A stretch of DNA of 64,000 nucleotides, from the NCBI RefSeq assembly GCF_001045465.1, contig NZ_LFND01000004.1, positions 280,750 to 344,749 on the forward strand. Direction: 5' to 3'. This stretch comes from Chryseobacterium angstadtii (lineage in GTDB: Bacteria > Bacteroidota > Bacteroidia > Flavobacteriales > Weeksellaceae). This document shows, piece after piece, positions 60,662 through 64,000 of this stretch. Every line of letters starts with the position of its first letter. Positions within the stretch are counted from its first letter, which is position 1. A program made the position numbers and the translations under genes. The notes under the pieces were generated by a model, which was given only the letters and a program-made list of their open reading frames with translations, had not been told where the DNA came from and made no database searches.

Positions 60662-61504
60662 ATGGAAATCTTAGAAAAATATAAACTCACTTTTGTTAAC
60701 CGTCCCTTCAGTTATCCTGATGGGAAAACGGTTAATCTTAAAATGGCCCTTCATCTTGTAGAAAAAGACTTTCTGGGCTATTTTATGGGACGTTTCAAAG
60801 ACAGTGCAAGTATTGATGAAATCATCTCACAGATTGACTTCATTATTTCGGAAGGTTTCTATGATCCTGAATATTGTGAAGAAATCTATCTGGATTTTCT
60901 CACCATGAAATACACAGATACTTCCGTTGTGTTTGAAGATATTGATACTGACAGAAGGTTTCTTCAGGAAATTCCGTTTTCCGATATGAAAGAAATGCTT
61001 TTGCTGTGGAAAAATTTTGTACAGACTTCTCCTTTTGACGGAGCTGCTGTAGATAAATATTCAGAATTTCTCTACTATTTGAAAGATGGTGAATCTGAAG
61101 AAGTAGCAGTCTCATTTCTCGTAAAGATATTTGGTGAAATTGATTTTACTCTGGTAAAAACAGAACATATCGGCGAATACAGAAAAGAATTCAGCACAGC
61201 TTATAGCAAAGGAAAGAATGATGAGTTTTATATCACCAGTCTGTATGACCAAAACGGTGTGATGATCTATGAAAAGGAAGAAAATTATTTCAAGGGAACA
61301 TCTGAAGTGGTGATTAGAAAGTATTACCTCGATGAAAAAACAAATTATCAATCAGAACTTTTATATAATGCTGAGGGTCAGTTTTCTGCCATGGAAAACC
61401 GCAATGCAGACAGCCCGTATATTTATGCTAATGAGATAGAAACAATCCTTCCCGGCTTCTTAGCAAAAAATCCTTATTATAAAAATTCAGATATGATTTC
61501 TTAA
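60662..61504 (+). CDS. Hypothetical acidic protein
   Basis: A 280-residue acidic soluble protein I cannot assign. The first half is helical (FIISEGFYDPEYCEEIYLDF ... IPFSDMKEMLLLWKNFVQTS), a pattern often seen in immunity-like proteins of polymorphic toxin systems. The second half is beta-rich and contains FYITSLYDQNGVMIYEKEENYF. A decayed gene and another unknown gene follow. No signal peptide or membrane segment. Confidence 0.65.
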   Translation: MEILEKYKLTFVNRPFSYPDGKTVNLKMALHLVEKDFLGYFMGRFKDSASIDEIISQIDFIISEGFYDPEYCEEIYLDFLTMKYTDTSVVFEDIDTDRRFLQEIPFSDMKEMLLLWKNFVQTSPFDGAAVDKYSEFLYYLKDGESEEVAVSFLVKIFGEIDFTLVKTEHIGEYRKEFSTAYSKGKNDEFYITSLYDQNGVMIYEKEENYFKGTSEVVIRKYYLDEKTNYQSELLYNAEGQFSAMENRNADSPYIYANEIETILPGFLAKNPYYKNSDMIS

Positions 61505-61547
61505 TTCTCTGATTTTAAATATATTTGAACTCGCAAAAAGACCACCC

Positions 61548-61829
61548 ATGAAAATTGAATACAGAGATGAAAATTTTAAGCTCGTGGACAGCATCCATGC
61601 TTATGGGAAAAAATACAAATGGTATGTCATCCAGACGACCAGAATAAAGGCCTGATCCCTCTATACAGCGGATAATGATTCCGCCTGAAATACCTATATG
61701 GTACCCCCTTAACGAATTTCTACACAACCGTACTTATAAAAAACTTTCCGTTTCAGAAATAATGATTCTGAAAAATACGGCATGAAATGGTATAAAATTA
61801 CCAAAGCCAACTTAACCAAAGCAAGTTAA
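61548..61829 (+). pseudogene. Decayed small gene, frameshifted
   Basis: An ATG at 61548 opens a good coding stretch (MKIEYRDENFKLVDSIHAYG and KKYKWYVIQ), but the frame ends at 61654. The coding signal continues in another frame as DDQNKGLIPLYSG until 61663-61670, and again near the end as DSEKYGMKWYKITKANLT up to the stop at 61829. At least two frameshifts are needed, so this looks like the remnant of one protein of about 90 residues. Function unknown. Confidence 0.55.
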
Positions 61830-61927
61830 TTGAATCTAAAGGCTGTGGGGTTTTGGAATGTGTAAGAAATTCAGATATTTTTTGACACAAACACAATGAT
61901 TACACAACACACATTAAACGACTAAAC

Positions 61928-62569
61928 ATGAAAAAAGTATACAAAAACATTTTTGGAGAAGTGATTTCAAAAGCTAAAGCGGAGAAATTGGACGACTATC
62001 ATTTATATTATTATGAAAAAGATTCTGATGTGCTGAAAGAAATAGAGTTTCTCACTGAAGATGAAATTTACAGTATCAATTACTTTATGAACCGGGAAGA
62101 TGATGAAGAAGAGGTAGTGAATTATCTGAAAGAGAAATCTGATCTTTTTGATATTGAAAAAAGAGAATCTGCCGGAGACTTCATTATTACCACCAATAAA
62201 ATCTATTCCCTGGCTGTAGATGAAAAACCTTTGATTTCAAAAACGGTTTTCTACCATAATGATCCCGAAAATTTCATCTGTTCTCAAATCCTTGATAACG
62301 AAACGATGCAACCTATACCGGAAAGAACCACAAAATGCTGGTACGCTGCCGATAAAAACGGAGAAAAATATGCTGCGATAGAGTTCAGTTACCAGGAAGA
62401 CGGGAAACTTGAACTGGCCATCAATAAAATTCCGAATCCGGATAATGATCTGGACTGGGAGCATTACGAATACTCTACTTTTAAAAATTTACAGAGCCAG
62501 ATTGATGCAGACATCAGCTATTACAAAACTGCGGTACTGCTTCCGAAAACTGCGGACAAAGAGAAGTAA
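61928..62569 (+). CDS. Hypothetical acidic protein
   Basis: A 213-residue highly acidic soluble protein with no recognised domain. It starts MKKVYKNIFGEVISKAKAEK and has two likely halves: a helical DEIYSINYFMNREDDEEEVV region and a beta region FIITTNKIYSLAVDEKPLIS ... FSYQEDGKLELAINKIPNPD. It follows the decayed gene and may belong to the same small accessory cluster as the 280-residue protein. Confidence 0.65.
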   Translation: MKKVYKNIFGEVISKAKAEKLDDYHLYYYEKDSDVLKEIEFLTEDEIYSINYFMNREDDEEEVVNYLKEKSDLFDIEKRESAGDFIITTNKIYSLAVDEKPLISKTVFYHNDPENFICSQILDNETMQPIPERTTKCWYAADKNGEKYAAIEFSYQEDGKLELAINKIPNPDNDLDWEHYEYSTFKNLQSQIDADISYYKTAVLLPKTADKEK

Positions 62570-62653
62570 AACATTCTCAGTTTAAACAGTAAACAGCTCC
62601 ATTCAGAGTTTTTTCAATCAGGATTATTAAAATTCTTGATGAAAACAAAATAC

Positions 62654-62661
62654 TATATTTG
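62654..62661 (+). promoter_or_regulatory. Promoter -7 box for a possible short transcript
   Basis: TATATTTG, with a TTG at 62636-62638 (15-nt spacer, shorter than usual). The terminator that follows would give a transcript of about 50 nt. Confidence 0.35.
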
Positions 62662-62693
62662 CTAAAAAATACAATTTCAACAGAAATAATAAA

Positions 62694-62717
62694 GAGAGAC
62701 TTTCGGGTCTCTTTTTT
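62694..62717 (+). terminator. Terminator in the spacer before the large repeat gene
   Basis: The stem AGAGAC / GTCTCT with a TTTCGG loop is followed by seven Ts. It lies about 125 nt after the last stop codon. Confidence 0.55.
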
Positions 62718-63105
62718 TATACCCCTATAATTAATCTGACTTTAATATTAAAATATTATCATTATCGCAAGGGTAAACAAAGATTCACTACTTTTTTGAA
62801 TGTTTTTAAAGCTAAACAAAGCCACTTCGTTTATTAAAGTAAGGCATTACTCCAATGAATTCTATGTCGCTTCAAGCACTATATTAATGATTGAAAATCA
62901 ATTCACTAAGTCTTTTTGTTTTTAGGGCACATTATTCTGAATTTACTTGTTCAGAATAAATAATACGTCACGTTCTGTCGCTAGCCATAACTATTTTTGT
63001 TTCATAGAGATAAAATAGCATGTGTAAAAATAAGTACTATACGCATAAATGATAAAATTCACATTAAATCTTTTTAAGGAGACTTTAATAACCGTTAAAA
63101 AACGT

Positions 63106-63113
63106 TAAATTTG
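63106..63113 (+). promoter_or_regulatory. Promoter -7 box of the large secreted protein gene
   Basis: TAAATTTG, 42 nt before the ATG at 63156, preceded by a direct repeat CCGTTAAA / ACGTTAAA. Confidence 0.5.
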
Positions 63114-63155
63114 CGTCGAAATTAAAAAACTAATATTAAAACAAAACACAAAGAG

Positions 63156-64000
63156 ATGAAGAAATTCTACTTGGGTGCATGCACTTTATGTACCGTTCTT
63201 GGGTTGTCTGCCCAGGAAGTATTGTGGCAGAAAGATATCCAATCTTCTACGCAGGATTTTCTAAGCCAGGTTACGACTACTATTGATCAGCAGTATCTTA
63301 TTTCGGGAAGTTCGATCCAGTCAAAAAGCCAGACGCCAGCAGCTAATAGCCAAAAGCAAAACAATGGTTATGATTTTCATTTGATAAAACTCAATCAGCA
63401 AGGCGAGCAGGTGTGGGAAAAATACCTCTCCGGGAATAACCACGACTATTTGTCGGCTTCCGTAGCCACTCAGGAGGGAGGATTTCTTCTGGCAGGAACT
63501 TCTTATTCCGGAAAAGGTTTGGATAAAAAAGAAGATTCCAAAGGAGGATCTGATATCTGGCTGGTAAGGCTCAATGAATTTGGAGATGAACTATGGCAGA
63601 AAACTTTGGGCAGTTCCTCAGATGAGGAGGCAAGATCCGTTATTCAGACGACGGATTTGGGATTCTTTGTAGCCGGAAATGTCACCCTTCGAGAACCTCA
63701 GGGTACGGCTAAAGGTTACGGTTCCAAAGATGTCTTGATTTCAAGATTGGATAAAAACGGAAAAGTACTTTCTGAAACCATTCTTGGTGGAAAAGGCCTG
63801 GATGAAGTGGAGAAAATAATTCCTACGAAAGATGGAGGAGCATTGTTAGGGATTTATTCCAGAAGTTCTACAAACATCAATGATAAAAGATCAATGATCA
63901 ATGATGTAAAGCAGTCCAATAGAAATGGTGCGTCTTCCAGTATCAATGATCATTTATCAAACATCAATTATTCAAAGAATTCCGAAAACTTCGGTGAAGG
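63156..64000 (+). CDS. Large secreted repeat protein, 5' part only
   Basis: ATG at 63156 and open to the window edge (281 residues seen). The signal peptide is MKKFYLGACTLCTVLGLSAQ. The mature part has repeated beta-propeller-like blades: YDFHLIKLNQQGEQVWEK, SDIWLVRLNEFGDELWQK, KDVLISRLDKNGKVLSE, each followed by a gain of the type GGFLLAGTSYSG, LGFFVAGN, GGALLGIY. Similar Chryseobacterium proteins, as I recall them, are very long and end in T9SS or RHS-type regions, but the C-terminus is outside the window. Role unknown. Confidence 0.8.
   Translation, partial: MKKFYLGACTLCTVLGLSAQEVLWQKDIQSSTQDFLSQVTTTIDQQYLISGSSIQSKSQTPAANSQKQNNGYDFHLIKLNQQGEQVWEKYLSGNNHDYLSASVATQEGGFLLAGTSYSGKGLDKKEDSKGGSDIWLVRLNEFGDELWQKTLGSSSDEEARSVIQTTDLGFFVAGNVTLREPQGTAKGYGSKDVLISRLDKNGKVLSETILGGKGLDEVEKIIPTKDGGALLGIYSRSSTNINDKRSMINDVKQSNRNGASSSINDHLSNINYSKNSENFGE

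Larger units (their letters stand above)
62570..63155. other. Long AT-rich spacer with a possible short transcript
   Basis: This 586-bp spacer has no convincing gene. It contains a TAnnTTTG box plus terminator 30 nt apart (62654-62717), an inverted repeat TTATTCTGAA / TTCAGAATAA (62932-62959), another TATTTTTG box (62992-62999) and the promoter of the following large gene. Confidence 0.65.

Overview
The window looks like chromosomal DNA from a Chryseobacterium or close relative (Bacteroidota, Flavobacteriia, Weeksellaceae). The reasons are its low GC content, a near-identical homologue of the Chryseobacterium proteolyticum protein-glutaminase, PorT and type IX secretion (T9SS) sorting domains, TonB-dependent receptors, and promoters of the Bacteroidota form TTG-N19..21-TAnnTTTG with little Shine-Dalgarno signal. 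I saw no tRNA, rRNA, CRISPR, transposase or prophage gene.

Layout. 1-3.2 kb: a hypothetical-ubiE-porT operon runs leftwards (porT is cut by the window edge), divergent from a FabH-like synthase and a metallophosphoesterase. 4.4-4.85 kb: a non-coding block of 7- and 8-bp degenerate tandem arrays. 4.85-14 kb: a degenerate polysaccharide deacetylase, threonine dehydrogenase, a large TonB receptor, gamma-glutamyltransferase, DctA and a lipid kinase. 14-19 kb: an RsiV-like lipoprotein and two tandem DUF3857/transglutaminase-like proteins, one of which has lost its catalytic residues. 19-27.6 kb: gyrB, cydAB, lysS, rlmF, a lipoprotein cytochrome c. 27.7-37.6 kb: two small membrane proteins, then the complete trp operon (leader-E-G-orf-D-C-F-orf-orf-B-A) behind a clear attenuator whose leader peptide carries three consecutive Trp codons. 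37.7-42.8 kb: lipB, the protein-glutaminase with a small lipoprotein, an SDR, and a nitroreductase-ohrR-ohr peroxide operon with a candidate operator in its promoter. 43-45.4 kb: an AT-rich cassette of two unknown genes bracketed by near-identical terminators, then a NERD/zinc-ribbon protein. 45.4-47.1 kb: a secreted peptide-deformylase-like protein and a ChaN-like protein.

47.6-57.6 kb is an iron/heme locus. A seven-gene operon (TonB receptor, HmuY, HmuT, HmuU, HmuV, methyltransferase, HmuS) is divergent from two T9SS cargo genes. The second cargo protein has HmuY-like sequence signatures and so may be a secreted hemophore. Both cargo promoters lie inside 54-bp blocks that match at 45 of 54 positions and are bounded by inverted TTATTTAGAAT boxes; the left box of the first block also sits beside the -7 element of the heme operon. 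The working model is shared iron/heme control of capture (secreted protein, HmuY), uptake (TonB receptor, HmuTUV) and heme handling (HmuS).

57.8-64 kb: a monooxygenase-like protein, a TauE/SafE exporter with an Rrf2 regulator, a DUF4268 protein, two unknown acidic proteins, a decayed gene, and the start of a large secreted repeat protein cut by the window edge.

Two patterns cross the whole window. Many spacers hold short-period (7, 8 or 9 bp) degenerate tandem arrays in strict register, often as inverted pairs. At least three transcription units have a TAnnTTTG box only 4-5 nt before the start codon, which suggests leaderless mRNAs.
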